In this document: in pieces, positions 11,283 to 25,775 of the stretch
Layout: each line of letters begins with the position of its first letter
Numbering within the stretch: position 1 is the first letter of the stretch
Assembly: GCA_033675545.1 (NCBI GenBank)
Contig: JAWDGP010002436.1
Location: 107,001 to 171,000 of the forward strand
DNA length: 64,000 bases
Reading direction: 5' to 3'
DNA from: Elysia crispata
Lineage: Eukaryota > Mollusca > Gastropoda > Plakobranchidae
Translations under genes and position numbers: made by a program
The notes under the pieces: generated by a model
What the model was told of the DNA's origin: nothing
Seen by the model: only the letters and a program-made list of their open reading frames with translations
Databases searched by the model: none

Positions 11283-11983
11283 TAATTTGTAAAGTACGAA
11301 AGTCAAACGTGATATACCGTTATTCAATTTTTCCTGAATTACTGTCCTTGTTATTCTGTCTTTTCAACTTACATATAAGGTTGATAGAAATATCAAATAC
11401 TTTTTTTTTAACTTGAATTAATAATAATCCGGACTATAGAAATTGAATTTCTCAAATTAGATTGGTATCTAGAAGAACTAATGTTTTCAGCTGGTGCCCT
11501 GAGGGCGAAAAATTCTTTCATCTCTTATGTACATTACACCAGTTTAGGTTGATCTCAAATAAACAATCATGGTATTATTTAAAAAAATCAAGAAATAAAG
11601 AAAGAAAAAGTAAATCCACATTTTTCCTATTCCTTTAACCTTTAAACAGACATGCAATAATAATGATGATAAGGCTAGGTATAGGGCAGTTTTGGTTTAT
11701 GGAGGTTTTTGAGTATGATACGATTACTATGCTGGGTTCGGACACTGTCAACGGCCGGAAGTGACAGTCCACATCGTGCACTGATTTGGAATCGCTGGTG
11801 CGAGTCGTTGCGTGTATTTGAAAAAATTTCCGTTGTCCAACAGCCAGGCGCACAGCAGGCCGGGGGTTTTGCAGCATCCCTGGCTGACCCCAGACTGTAG
11901 AATCGATAGACCTGTTGCGTGAGCGGACCTGAGTGAACTTCCTACCAGCCATGGGGCCGCCGGCCCGCTTAGATATCACGGCA
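11283..11983. other. Intergenic
   Basis: Non-coding, with no exon-like segment that I would defend. GC content rises at 11730-11970, where short frames are open on both strands without a recognisable domain. Confidence 0.45.
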
Positions 11984-11984
11984 C

Positions 11985-12066
<82 letters not shown>
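11984..12066. repeat. (GA)n microsatellite, left arm of inverted pair
   Basis: A GA run of about 41 units with one early interruption. It is separated by 60 bases of unique sequence from the (CT)n run at 12127. Confidence 0.95.
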
Positions 12067-12068
<2 letters not shown>

Positions 12069-12124
12069 CCTATGTACTATATTTTTGAGTGGGTGGGAGG
12101 TCTGCGTCCATTAGCTTGATATAT

Positions 12125-14899
<2,775 letters not shown>

Positions 14900-15016
14900 T
14901 GTTTTGAGCTTTTCGGCGAAAACATTTTTGAATATGTCATGTTTTCGCACGCAGCTGTGTCATTCCATTCATGATATGAGGCTGGAGAGAGGGATTAGAG
15001 CATGCGATTTGCTGTT

Positions 15017-15165
15017 CTATGTTCTATCCGACTCCATCGATAGTTTTATCTGGTTGTCAACATTGACATTTCGAGGAAAAACAACCTGAGTCGGCGGTTT
15101 CTCCCAGTTCAAATGTCCCGATAGTTTCCTTTGCTGTGCAATGACTGTATCGTTTACTGTTTTAA
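15017..15165 (-). other. Possible terminal exon (unrecognised)
   Basis: On the minus strand a pyrimidine-containing stretch ending AAAACAG at about 15164 is followed by 46 open codons of ordinary composition, including VIAQQRKLSGHLNWEKPPTQ, and then a stop at 15017-15019. It could be the last exon of an unknown gene. No family was recognised and the polypyrimidine tract is weak, so this is only a candidate. Confidence 0.18.
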
Positions 15166-15199
15166 TGAAAGTAAAGCTTAAAAACAAACAAAAAATTAC

Positions 15200-17172
15200 G
15201 AATGATTGAATGGTGTCAGGTAGAGTATCTGAACCCGAAAACAATTTCACATCGACGAATTTAACATATATTTTTCTTACATCAAGTCTTACAGCGAACG
15301 TTAAATCTATTTCTTTTTAAGAACTTGGGAGGATCAAGGCACTATATTTTACTCTAAGACAGTTGAATTTATATATGCCGGAAACATTTTTCTACTATGT
15401 ATAAATTATACAAGGAATTACTCCTGATTGGCAAAAGAAGAGAAAAAAGGGGAATCGATTACTGCGGGCACTATCGTGATTTCGACACTGCATGTTCTGT
15501 AACATATAATATTGACACCTGTCCAAAAACGAACAGCAAACCACATAGATTCACCTTCAAACCTCATTTTTAGCATCAATATGAAATTAAAGACCTCTAG
15601 CTTTGGCTTCTCAGTTATTGTTGGTTGTTTTTTTTTTTTTTTAATCATTATTAATACGAAACCACCCTTTCTCTTGAGATAAAAGAACTAATATTGTCTT
15701 TACATGTGAGATTTCGCCTTTATTATTTCTGCCGCGCCAACGTCGTAGGGTACATATCAATATTGCAGTCTGGGATGAAGCTATCGGACTAAGTCTATAC
15801 GTTAAAGTAAGAGTACAAAAAGATATCTTGTGAATCACTTTAGTACCAGAGAAATCAAGGCAGGAATCGGTTTGGCAAAACAACAGTTTTGAGAGGGGTG
15901 TGATTTCTGCATGTAAGGGGGCGTGTCATCGTGAACTTGGCTAGATCATAGCAACGTGACAGAGCGGCAGTTCCTTCCTAGAAAGGCAAAAGGTATAAGG
16001 TATAAGGTAATTGAATGTTCAAAATGTAAATAAGGGCAAGTAGAAATGAGAATCAATCCTATATGGCGATTAACAAAAAATTGTTTGGTCAAAGGAAAAT
16101 CAATTAAAAGATAAAGGAACAACAACACCACAAACGAACGCTGATTTATCATGGCAGACCCAAGATCATTTAAGAACTTTCTAAGGAGTCCAGGCCTATT
16201 TCGAGTGTGGGCACAAAATGGCTGGGTTACCTTAACCTTAATCAGAAGGATTACATTTTATAGGATCTTGCAAAATGTCTCTGTAGAACAATTGTCTCTC
16301 TCGTAAGACTAATACTTGCCCTTGTCGAAGAGTGTACAGAAAAATTGAAGAAGGCTGTTTATTAAGTTCTTAATCTTCTCAAAAGTCTAAGCATACAATA
16401 TATAATACTGCCATAATGAAACTAAGGCATTTTTGATTTCTGTTATTATGCTAAATCGGTAATTGTTCTGCTGAACCTGCCTCTACTCTTAGTATACGCT
16501 GGGTAGCTACAGACTTTAGAAAATAGGGGAATATGATTTGAATTAAAATTGTGGAACGAAATGCATTAATACTTTCATGTATTTACATTGGCAGGGTCTA
16601 ATGTAAGAAATAAACCAACTCGAAAATAAGTTTTATATACTAGCTCGTAATAAACCATTGTCAATTATAATTATGCTTCTGAAATGAATAGCATAAATTG
16701 TGCCATCTAGATCTAGATTAACGGCCAAACACAATAAGAAAACGCAGTTCACATACATGATTGTATTATACTGATTGAGAATCTAGCCTGTCCGTGACTA
16801 TGTAACTATGTTTTTCTTATTTTGAACACATTTTTTTACCGGAATAACCCAATTTGTTCGCTAATTTATGGCAATGCTAGTGTCTGTGCGTCCTTCATCA
16901 ACTGACGTCAGAAAGCGGGTTTCCAGTAATAATAACAAACCCGCAAGGTGCTAGAGTGTGCTGGTCGATTCTACCGTTATCTAAACAGCCAGCCTAACGA
17001 GCATTAGATTCTATCCAACATGGGGCCACAATTATCATGGAGGTCGAGTCTGCGAGTCTGATGGTCCGATGAAACCATGGCGTGAGTCTGGACCATTAAT
17101 GAACTCGATAAGTTGCTCCTACAGAGATTATCATCCTAGTCCAGGCACAGCTGCCCGTAGCAGATATAGATA
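15200..17172. other. Intergenic
   Basis: AT-rich non-coding sequence. Noticed items are a poly-T run near 15630-15642, one CTAGATCTAG palindrome at 16707-16716 and a CRE-type TGACGTCA at 16913-16920. A 51-codon plus-strand ORF from ATG 16151 has no recognisable features. Confidence 0.45.
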
Positions 17173-17495
17173 GCATCCCTGGAATCTCGTCTTTCTCAAC
17201 CTGCCATCTTCAGATCTGTACTTATAGCATTCCTGAAATCTCGTCTTTCTCAACCTGCCATCTTCAGATCTGTACTTATAGCATTCCTGAAATCTCGTCT
17301 TTCTCAACTTGCCATCTTCAGATCTGTACTTATAGCATCCCTGAAAACTTGTCTTTCTCAACCTGCCATCTTCAGATCTGTACTTATAGCATTCCTGAAA
17401 CCTCGTCTTTCTCAACTTGCCATCTTCAGATCTGTACTTATAGCATCCCTGAAAACTTGTCTTTCTCAACCTGCCATCTTCAGATCTGTACTTTA
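17173..17495 (-). repeat. 54-bp minisatellite, six in-frame copies
   Basis: Six units of exactly 54 bases start at 17173, 17227, 17281, 17335, 17389 and 17443. Because 54 is a multiple of three, one minus-strand frame (17131-17520, 129 codons) stays open throughout. It repeats an 18-residue unit, YKYRSEDG(R/K)LRKT(S/R)FQ(G/E)C, after a hydrophobic start MIFLILCFV. Neighbouring units alternate two variants over part of the array. It could encode a Cys- and charge-rich repeat peptide, but most minisatellites with units divisible by three show open frames by chance. No promoter or splice site was identified. Confidence 0.85.
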
Positions 17496-17718
17496 CAAAA
17501 CAGAGAATCAGAAAAATCAAGGTAAGAGAGAAAAAGTTTTTCGGTCTATTCCGATGTAGGCCTTAATTTACAAGATTCTTTGAGCACTTTGTATTCTCTA
17601 GCACATCAGTCAGGTCCTTAGGCATGACACCAGGGCACAGGTGTCCGACCATAAGGAAAAAAGGGAGGGGTTGATGAAGGCACCAGTGGAAGAGAAAATG
17701 ATGGGAGGAGGGATTGGG

Positions 17719-17719
<1 letters not shown>

Positions 17720-17797
<78 letters not shown>
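17720..17797. repeat. (GA)n microsatellite
   Basis: A GA run of about 39 units flanked by G-rich sequence. Confidence 0.95.
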
Positions 17798-17800
<3 letters not shown>

Positions 17801-18274
17801 GGGAAAAGCTTATGTGGAGGGATAGCGCTTGGGCACCGAGTATTCGCATTATTTTTTAGCCACAAAATCTGAGGTTTCTCTGGAGATTGATAGACATTTA
17901 TTCTAGATCTAAAGGGTTACTAGTACATCTGTATCAGAAGAGTCTCCCCCAGAACTACTGTAACTCGCATGTGCTGGTTCATTAACAAACTCCTGTACAG
18001 CTATTTTTATTATTACTTTGGGTCGGCCAGATGAATAGATCACTTAGAAGTTGCTCATTCAGCAATGTGACGTGTTTCTGACTATAATTATACCTCTGTC
18101 CCTGTCTTTCTTTATTTCTCTTTCTGTCTCTCGCTCACATACACATCTCTTACACACATAACTGTTGATTAAAGAGAAAAAGAAAGGGGAAAAGAGATAA
18201 TGGCTCGATCGGTTTTTAGCAAAAAGTCTATAAAGAAGTATGAAGCTATGAGAAATGTGTTCCCCATCTTACAG

Positions 18275-18309
18275 AAGGATCCACATAATCACCGAATACA
18301 AACATACAG
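18275..18309 (+). other. Exon-like segment (35 nt)
   Basis: An acceptor CCCATCTTACAG and a donor GTACTC bound 35 bases. The best frame reads KDPHNHRIQTY with two bases left over. It is joinable in phase to the 19283 segment only in that segment's less attractive frame. No family was recognised. The shortness makes chance likely. Confidence 0.2.
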
Positions 18310-18381
18310 GTACTCTCACTAGAGTCCCTTAATCTTATAGACTCGGCCTAAAATTCTTTCATTATCGCTATGTCAAGTTGT

Positions 18382-18789
18382 CTATAAATGACATAAATTT
18401 GTAATTATAATAAGACCTTGGGCGTTTTCGTCACTTTCTGCTAAGTGTAGTAGTTTGGTCGGGACAAACGATGGTGGGACCAACAGCTGGTTAATGTGCA
18501 GTAAGACTTTGCCTGAGGACAGCGTAAGTATCTGTCTGCGTCTCTGAAAAAAAAAAAAAACAGTGCACTCTAGTGTTGAGAGTCTGGACTGGACAGAACA
18601 GTAACTGGCGATTCCGCCAGAACAATAGAGACATTTCAAATCTTGAGTCAGCTGGCTAAGAGGGTGATACAGTCGGTGGTTGTATGATAGCGGCTCCGCC
18701 TTGATGTACAATAGAAACCTTCCGGCAGTGATCCAAGCAACTCTATGACGAGAGGTAACAGTGGGGTCTAATCTTAGTAGCTCTGCCAT
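18382..18789 (-). other. Unrecognised 135-codon ORF
   Basis: The ATG at 18789 has a good context (GGACATGGCAG). The first 75 codons have ordinary composition (MAELLRLDPTVTSRHRVAWI...). A poly-A/T tract interrupts as a Phe run and the frame then ends. No domain, signal peptide or splice site was identified. It could be a first exon or a chance frame, and it overlaps no other candidate. Confidence 0.15.
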
Positions 18790-19282
18790 GTCCGGTTGTG
18801 AAAATGTATGGTGTCTGAGAAAGGGCTTAGAATCGCAATGCTATGGACACTCCGCAAAAACAATCAATCAATTATTGAAGGCTAGAGTGTACACATTTCG
18901 TGGATCCGTGTTGAGTTAGGACGATTTGGGCTTAGATTTGTTCCGAAAGAAATAATGAACACCGAATTCACTGGGAAAACTGATGGTGTAAGCAAACTCA
19001 GTGTGAGATCATAACATTAGAAATGACCCCTCGACAAACGCTGTGGTGCAACCTTAAAAATTACAATATGATATTCTTTGCTTTGAAATAAAATTAGGTT
19101 GAGGGGAAAAAAACAGTGAGTGAAACTCTTAAATTAGTTCTAAACCCAACCAAATCAGTCAGAATTGGCCAAAATTAAAATTGTACGCTGTTTGTGTTCA
19201 CAAGCGAGATATTAAAGTTTGGAATGTGTGAGTGCTGTCAACTTCTGAGATCTAATCATATTTTAAACAATATCTCTTGCAG

Positions 19283-19356
19283 CAGTTGTCAGCCTGGATC
19301 GTTCCCACAGCTACAGACCATTACCCCGGGAAGCTGCAGGGTAGCGAGAACTGGAG
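19283..19356 (+). other. Exon-like segment with tandem (NAGNAG) acceptor
   Basis: The acceptor TATCTCTTGCAGCAG offers two sites three bases apart, and the donor is GTTAGT at 19357. The frame starting at 19283 reads QLSAWIVPTATDHYPGKLQG and on to ENW plus two bases, which looks like real protein. It joins in phase to the segment at 20737. No family was recognised. The alternative acceptor would drop one Gln. Confidence 0.33.
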
Positions 19357-19553
19357 GTTAGTTCCGGGACTCATGACACAAGGAAGTGTTCGTAACTTTG
19401 TTAGATTGATCTGTCGGAAAGACAGTGGTTTAAATCAAGATTTATAAAGATAGACCAAATTTGTCTACAGAAGCCATGTGTGTCGTTTCTAGGAGGCCTT
19501 TGTAGAACACCTCTATCGCAGTCATTCTGTGCACATGCGGAAAGGGAGAGAGG

Positions 19554-19555
<2 letters not shown>

Positions 19556-19604
<49 letters not shown>

Positions 19605-19613
19605 AGGGGGAGG
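19556..19613. repeat. (GA)n with G-rich tail
   Basis: A GA run of about 19 units passes into G-runs up to about 19613. Confidence 0.9.
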
Positions 19614-19619
19614 GTAGAA

Positions 19620-20736
19620 CTAGAAGGAGCTGGCGTTTACTGTTTCGCTTTGAATTAGCTCAGATTGAAACTAACAATCTGGCAAAGTTGCGCGCAGACT
19701 AGATCTTTCTCCCAGGTCTAAAGCCAGTAGCCGTTGAGGTCGGTCTGCTATCCTGGTTTTTGGTCCCGGTTGGTTTGTCAGAACGTGAGAATGAATTAAA
19801 TAAACCCACATTGACATACAGATCTCCACTGGGAATTGGACACACTCTTTTTACAGTGATTCTTACAGACACGGCTTTATACAGTCTGCTGACGGCATGT
19901 TTGAATAATTTAAAATTACAGCTTGGATTTGACTCAGTTTTCACGCATCGTGAAGATCAATAATTCGTGTTAGTATAAGATTTAAAAGGTTCTTTGTACT
20001 TTCTTTTCTACTAATACTAAAATCTTTTTGTTCTCATGGGACAAATATGTGTTGAAATGTTTTATAAGGTTGAGATGTGAGGATATTGTAAGAGTGATGT
20101 GTGCAGCTGTAGTTGTTTTTGTTTTTTTTTTTGTTTTTTTTCAATACTTTTTCATAAGAACAATTCGAAAGAAGAGGTTGGTGGATCCGGCGAGAAGATA
20201 GTCTGACCGTGTGGTCAGAAGAACTAGGAAAGAAGAAAAAAAAATTTTTAAAAAAAGCTAGTCGACAGGGTTGCCATTATATAATCATGCTTGGTTCATG
20301 AAAGATTAAGGCATGTTTGAATTTTTATGGTGAGTTAACAGTGGTGCATCAAGATTCGACCCAAACCATAATGCTCAATCTAATCTGCGACGGAAAGTTC
20401 TGCCTATATCTCGACCACTCAAACAATATATAAAGAGATAAAAATAATATACCGATACAGAGCTATTTTATGGACATTTGACAATACAGAACTGCTTCAG
20501 CGGTTGTAGCTGTTTGAAAACAAAACCACATTTTGCTGCTGCACAGGTTGCAGGACATGGTTCTCGCTAGTGCCACCTCTAGTAGGTACAGTGAAAAGCA
20601 ACGAAAACGCGCTATCCGCACATATTTGTTTAGCTTATGGACCAGGGGATCTCTTTCCCCATAATCTGAGATCATCATTCTGTGCATTAGCATAGTGTTA
20701 TATTGGGCCTGGTTTCACCTGCATCCCCTACCACAG
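19620..20736. other. Intron or intergenic sequence
   Basis: Non-coding as far as I can see. A further acceptor/donor pair around 19697-19765 encloses an open 68-base segment, too weak to list separately. Poly-T runs lie at 20118-20140. Confidence 0.35.
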
Positions 20737-20829
20737 CGCAGGAAGGCCTAATTCGCTGTTACCATCAGGTCAAGCAACTCCAGAGGAAGACGAGAGCAAA
20801 ACGTTCACCAAAACTGGTGGGGCACATCA
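20737..20829 (+). other. Exon-like segment (93 nt)
   Basis: A strong acceptor (CACCTGCATCCCCTACCACAG) and a donor GTGAGA at 20830 bound 93 bases. Joined to the 19283 segment in phase it reads AGRPNSLLPSGQATPEEDES and on to a Thr/Lys-rich end, typical of a disordered linker. Another frame is also open, so the reading frame is not settled. The gene is not recognised. Confidence 0.33.
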
Positions 20830-21304
20830 GTGAGATTTTCAGTATTTCGCCTGACAGTTGGGTAAAGAGTATGCAAATAATAACCATCCAGATAAATCGC
20901 TTCGTAGAAATTTAGACCTAAAAATAAAGAAAACTTTGGTCCAATTGATTGCAGATAAAGCCAAAGTATGCAGATAAAAAAGTACTTCGTAGATCTAGGC
21001 CCGCCTTTCAGGGTGCAATTCAGTGTTCTCGAGGAAAGTTAATCCACTGCTAGTGCGTGTGTATATACAGCATTTTGTGGGTTAAGGATCGCTAAGCTCA
21101 ACTGTTCTGAGACAGCAGACACCCAATTATTTCTTTTTCTTTTGTTATTTCTCTTTTGATCTTATTTTAACAGGAGGGGTTTCTTTGTCACATGATTAAT
21201 GTGTAAGATAGAATGTGGGAGGGGTGGGGGATAATGTTTTCCATCCTAATCCTCAATGATCCCCACTTCCACCATTGTCCACCCCTTGTCAGATAGTCTT
21301 CCAG

Positions 21305-21331
21305 TTGTTACCCGCTGGACCGCCCCGCCAG
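21305..21331 (+). other. Possible 27-nt microexon
   Basis: A pyrimidine-rich acceptor ending TCTTCCAG and a donor GTAATT enclose 27 bases, which keep the frame of the 20737 segment open (CYPLDRPA). Too short to be sure. Confidence 0.18.
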
Positions 21332-21732
21332 GTAATTTCACAAACATTACTAGCAGACAACTGCTGATGAGGAGCACACAGAGGCCGCATTAACTGTCGC
21401 ACAACACAAGGGATTACCGGACGACGTTGAGTAAGAGCTGCCCGTCTATTATGCTCGATTAGGGGAAAACACCTAAGAAGCTTCACATTGAGCAGCTATA
21501 AACTCTACTGTGGTATAGATCAGAGAGAAGAGACGAACGACCCAATTAGAATTTCTTTATTGTAACACCTGAGGTGTGGGTCTCTACACAGGACAGAGAT
21601 GGAAAGAAGACACCCAGTTCTTAATTCTCATCCGTCCTCAGCGACTTTTTTTTAGCTTGCGGGGAAAGCTTTAATGGTTCACAGCGAGCTTTATTAAAGC
21701 CCATGGGCGCCAAGATGAAGGTGCGTGAATTT

Positions 21733-21895
21733 CAGAGACAGACAGACAGACAGAGACAGAGTGACAGAGAGAGATAGAGTGACAGACAGACAGACAGAGT
21801 GACAGACTGAAAGACAAAGACAAAGTGACAAACACAGAGAAACATAAAGAGAAAAATAGAGAGAGTGGGAAGAGGGGGGGGGGGGGGGGGTGTGA
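21733..21895. repeat. (GACA)n-rich purine tract ending in poly-G
   Basis: Interrupted GACA/GA sequence from about 21733 leads into A/G-rich sequence and a G homopolymer near 21876-21891. Confidence 0.85.
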
Positions 21896-22029
21896 AGACA
21901 AAATTGGGGTAAAGTTGTGGATTTTCACTGAACATTATTTACTCAACGATATCTCCTCGTATTATTCCATTTCACACGCCCTTTCTTTTTACATATTTGC
22001 AACCCTTCCATTCGTGTTTCAATCCTTAA

Positions 22030-22053
22030 CACACACACACACACACACACACA
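22030..22053. repeat. (CA)n microsatellite
   Basis: About 12 CA units, followed closely by a short (TA) run. Confidence 0.9.
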
Positions 22054-22099
22054 AAATATATATATATAAGAGAGACACAGAAAATAGGAAGGTAGAAGG

Positions 22100-22239
22100 A
22101 TGAAGGATTGGGCCTTCTTATACGTCATCCTATTACAGTATATCGTTTGTACAGGGTGTGTAAACATAGTACTTGAGTACAACGCAAAACAGCTGGTCTT
22201 GCCCTGCTCATACAACCAGCTGGGCGGTGACATCATCAA
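22100..22239 (+). CDS. Candidate first coding exon: signal peptide plus Ig-like domain start (partial)
   Basis: The ATG at 22100 opens 46 codons plus two bases, ending at a consensus donor GTAAGT (22240). The N-terminus MKDWAFLYVILLQYIVCTG looks like a signal peptide. It is followed by VNIVLEYNAKQLVLPCSYNQ, in which LVLPCSY fits the first-Cys strand of an immunoglobulin V/I-type domain. The rest of the domain (Trp and second Cys) would lie in later exons, which I could not identify. A secreted or membrane Ig-superfamily protein is plausible, for example an adhesion or immune receptor. An alternative acceptor (CCTATTACAG) inside the segment means it could be an internal exon. Family level only. 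Confidence 0.45.
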
Positions 22240-23799
22240 GTAAGTGGACTTGAGAAGTACAATACGCTACAGCTCTTCGCGTGAGTGGGATCTGACCCGT
22301 GACATTCAATAGTTATGCGCGTGATAAAAACCAGCTCACGGTAACCGTCATGTAGCTTGATCTGCCACGACTCAGCCTCACACCCACAGTCTACAATTTC
22401 AGCAATCAATAATAAAAACGAACAAACAAAAACAGATGATTTCTGCTTTGATCTGATATTTTACTACCTGTACGCGTATCATTCTGTAGGCCCAATTCGT
22501 TTTGGCTCGAGATTATCATGCTGGAAGTCTTTAGATTAGAAACACCCATCGAGGCAATGAAGCTGTTGTGTTTTATGATTAGCAACTTGATGCTATATTT
22601 TTAATGTTAGTGATGTTTTTATAGGAATCCCGTTTTTATGAAAGTGACTCGACAGTGGTGCTCAATTTGACCGCAGGCTGACCACTTATCGTCACGTAGC
22701 TGGCTGAACAAGAATAGATATGGCAGTGGACGGAGTAGCGAGAAACAGTCTGGAGTACTGTGGAGTTGCTCACTGCTAAAGTTTATCTATTTTCGTTTTC
22801 TCCTCCAATTTAAATCTAACGCAAAGTCAAAACTGGACCTACTTCTAGGGCAACGACATATTACGCCCTTCACATTTCTAGCCCCAGGCTCTCTTTCCTT
22901 TCAATGTTTTCGGATTGAAATTATCGGACTTGTTCTAATCTCATCAAGCTAATAAAACAGATGGGCTTGTTTAATCGAAACAGATGTCGGTATCAAATGA
23001 AACTCCATGTATTCATACAAAACTGTTTTGCTTCTTGACACATCCCGAGAGAAATAAAAGTGGAATTACCACACGTTGGTGTGAACAGCTCCTCTGAATT
23101 ATCTTCCCATTCATAATGCTGAATGACCGGAAGCAATCGCCACTGGTCCGGTAACCGCTACAACTGCCTGAGCTTAATGTCCTCTAAATGGTAGTCCTTG
23201 CCATCTCACACACGGACAGGTCGGACGGGTGACACAGAGGGAGATGGCAGGGTGGAGGAAAAGATACGGCAAGGACTGTGAAACAACAGAGTAGTGGAAC
23301 CAGAAACAAAGCTTCACTTTTATTGAATAACGGTATTGGGGAAGGGGGGAGAGTAATTAATGTGTAAAGAAACAAAGTGGATCCCCGGATTAGAAACATA
23401 AATAGGCAGGGGAAAAAACAGATAGCATTATCCAAAGATTTAAAACCAAAATTCGAAACGTCCTTAACTTCAATTTGACCTCTGATCTAAAAAAAAAAAA
23501 TGCTGACTGGTCTTTTATAATGTACTTACCGTGCGCAACTAGCAATCATTTCAACATTTGTAAAATTAGTTTAGCAAAAAATACATGTAGATAAATATGT
23601 TTAGGACATTCATTGAGTATGAACAAAGACCTTATCCTGCTATTGCATTCACTAATTGAAGAAATTAAAACTTGTTTAGGTATTATCACAAACCACGTAT
23701 TTAAAATCTATAATTTCACTTTCAAGCCATATCCTTCACTTCAGTTAAATGTAATTCTTGAAAGTTTCCCAAACGCTTTTTTCAGGCCTATCAAAGATT
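22240..23799. other. Intron or intergenic sequence
   Basis: No further exon was identified. Poly-A near 23490-23500. Otherwise unremarkable. Confidence 0.4.
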
Positions 23800-24012
23800 T
23801 GGCTGGTTGGATTATATCTAACACCATCACAAGCTCTCCAAGAATCGAAGGCGAGACCTTTGTCATCCCAACGCTACACCTAATGACCTCTCCGCCCCAT
23901 GTCATACCAAGGATAGAGTTGGGTGGGTGGGATCTCACCCAACCACCACGGAGATCGAACTCAGGACATCCTCATTGTCAGTCGCACGCTCTACTGACTG
24001 AGCCACTTGGCG
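23800..24012 (-). mobile_element. tRNA-derived SINE
   Basis: Read on the minus strand from 24012, the element starts CGCCAAGTGGCTCAGTCAGT. A polymerase III A box, TGGCTCAGTCAG, maps to 23994-24005, and a B box close to GAGTTCGATCTC to about 23951-23961, at normal tRNA spacing. A tRNA-unrelated body continues to about 23800. The 5' end is sharp at 24012, but I see no clear target-site duplication. The reading frames over it are not genes. Confidence 0.75.
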
Positions 24013-25678
24013 TATTGTAACTTGTAGGTATAATGTTATATGTACAGTGATTTGCTATAGGTGGCTATAGAGAGTTTCTATCCATCGTGGGTTTAACTAA
24101 AAAAGAGGGGAAACAATAGGACAACGGCAGATAAGGCATTAACGGAAATTGAAATAAGAAAAATGAAGAAGTTTCAACCTTTCTCAGAGAAAGTTCAGTG
24201 TATCTTTAATCCTCGCAACCAAAATGCAAACCAGACTCGCAGAACTGGGCTGTTGTTATCCTGTATCCTGTTCAACTGGTTGGTTATAAGCCAGCGCTGT
24301 CTGAACAAATTACGAAAAATGCGCTGCGGCGCTCTTCCCGGGGGAAATTTTGTGCTTACAAAATACATTAGCAGGGAATATGGGAGGGGAGGCCGAGCCA
24401 GAGAAAGGAAGATTATTATGCTGTTACATGAATAGATCATCGATTTTACGGCGGCAAGACAGAGGTAGGCAACAATGAGAGAGAGAGATGGTAAGCGTGA
24501 GTGGGTGTTTGAGGACGGGGGAGGGGGAGGCGACGACATGATTCACTTGTAGAAAAAAGGGAGACTGGTATTGGTGTTTAATGTCCAGAAGGATTACTCG
24601 TAACATGAGAGGAATTCTTGGGCATCCCTCTAAGCCCATTCCCTGAAAATGATGTAGCTTTAGATAGAACAGACGACCGGTGTTATCGTTCCCGATGCCA
24701 GAGTTAATAATTACTATTTTTATTATTATTATTACAAACATAAAGTAGAGTTAGCTGTAGATACGAAGCCGTCTTCCCGTCATGTAGGCATGTCTTGACC
24801 GCAGATCGATTTACTTAGAAGTTCCGTGCCGTCTCATTAATGTGTGTTAGGAGAGGGTTGGGGAAGGGATGGTGTACAAGCCTGACGCTTGACTGGTGGA
24901 AATTTCAATGTATGCACAAATAGGGAAAAAAAATAATTAATTTTGAGATTAGTTTTATTTTGTTTGCAAATAAGATAAAGCATCTGATGCTGTTTAGCGT
25001 TTTGAGAAATGGCTCGAAAGGAAACACTGCATCATGCTGGAGCAAAATGGGAATAGGTGTTTTTATATATATATAAACTGATCAGAAGCTTAACGAATTC
25101 AGAACTCGGAGTTCATTAAATTAAGACGTCGAGCACACCACAGAGCGTGATGTGACAAATGAATCTATTTAATATAGGTCGTCTTCTTCAATGTGAAGTG
25201 AATGTTTGTTTAGTCGTATTTTGTCACTCGTCAAACTAAATCAGCATGAGCCAGGGATCAGAACTCCTCGATAGATGGTGTATTTTTCACACAAGAAATG
25301 GTATTGTAAATCGTACTGCGAGTTATCTATCCCTCGACCATTACATGAGCGTTCATTGGTCTGCTACAGATCACCGAACTAAGCAGTGTATTAGCTGCTC
25401 TATATGCATGAGCGTTATCTGCAAACCTCTCTTTCTGCCCTCTCCAGGCCTCGACTCTGTTCTGAAAACCTTTTTGGAATGTTTTCATCACGCAATAATT
25501 GTTCTTACAGAAGAATAAATGTGGGTAGGGCTCGATTGTATTAGATAAATAAAGATTCTAGCTGTGAAATTTGAGCAATCATTATTGTCAGTGAGAATGA
25601 AGGAGAGAGAGGGAGTTGAATAGATCAAGACATTTTGATTTTGTTTTTGTTTTTTAGGGAGGGGGAGAAAAAGAGGGG

Positions 25679-25681
<3 letters not shown>
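24013..25681. other. Intergenic
   Basis: No supported gene. GA-rich and G-rich tracts lie at 24475-24535. The open frames at 24163-24741 on both strands have no domain signature. Confidence 0.45.

Positions 25682-25749
<68 letters not shown>
25682..25749. repeat. (GA)n microsatellite
   Basis: A GA run of about 34 units within a longer purine-rich stretch (25598-25775). Confidence 0.95.
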
Positions 25750-25755
<6 letters not shown>

Positions 25756-25775
25756 GGAGAGAGGGAGAGGCAGAA

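Noticed and set aside
16151-16306. 51-codon plus-strand ORF starting MADPRSFKNFLRS
   Set aside because: Good ATG context but short, with no domain, splice site or conserved feature.
23940-24012. Functional tRNA gene
   Set aside because: A and B boxes are present, but the acceptor stem does not pair and a non-tRNA body follows. A SINE head fits better.
25457-25518. Possible last exon after CTGCCCTCTCCAG ending in a stop that overlaps AATAAA
   Set aside because: Only about 20 codons, unrecognised, and no compatible upstream exon was found.
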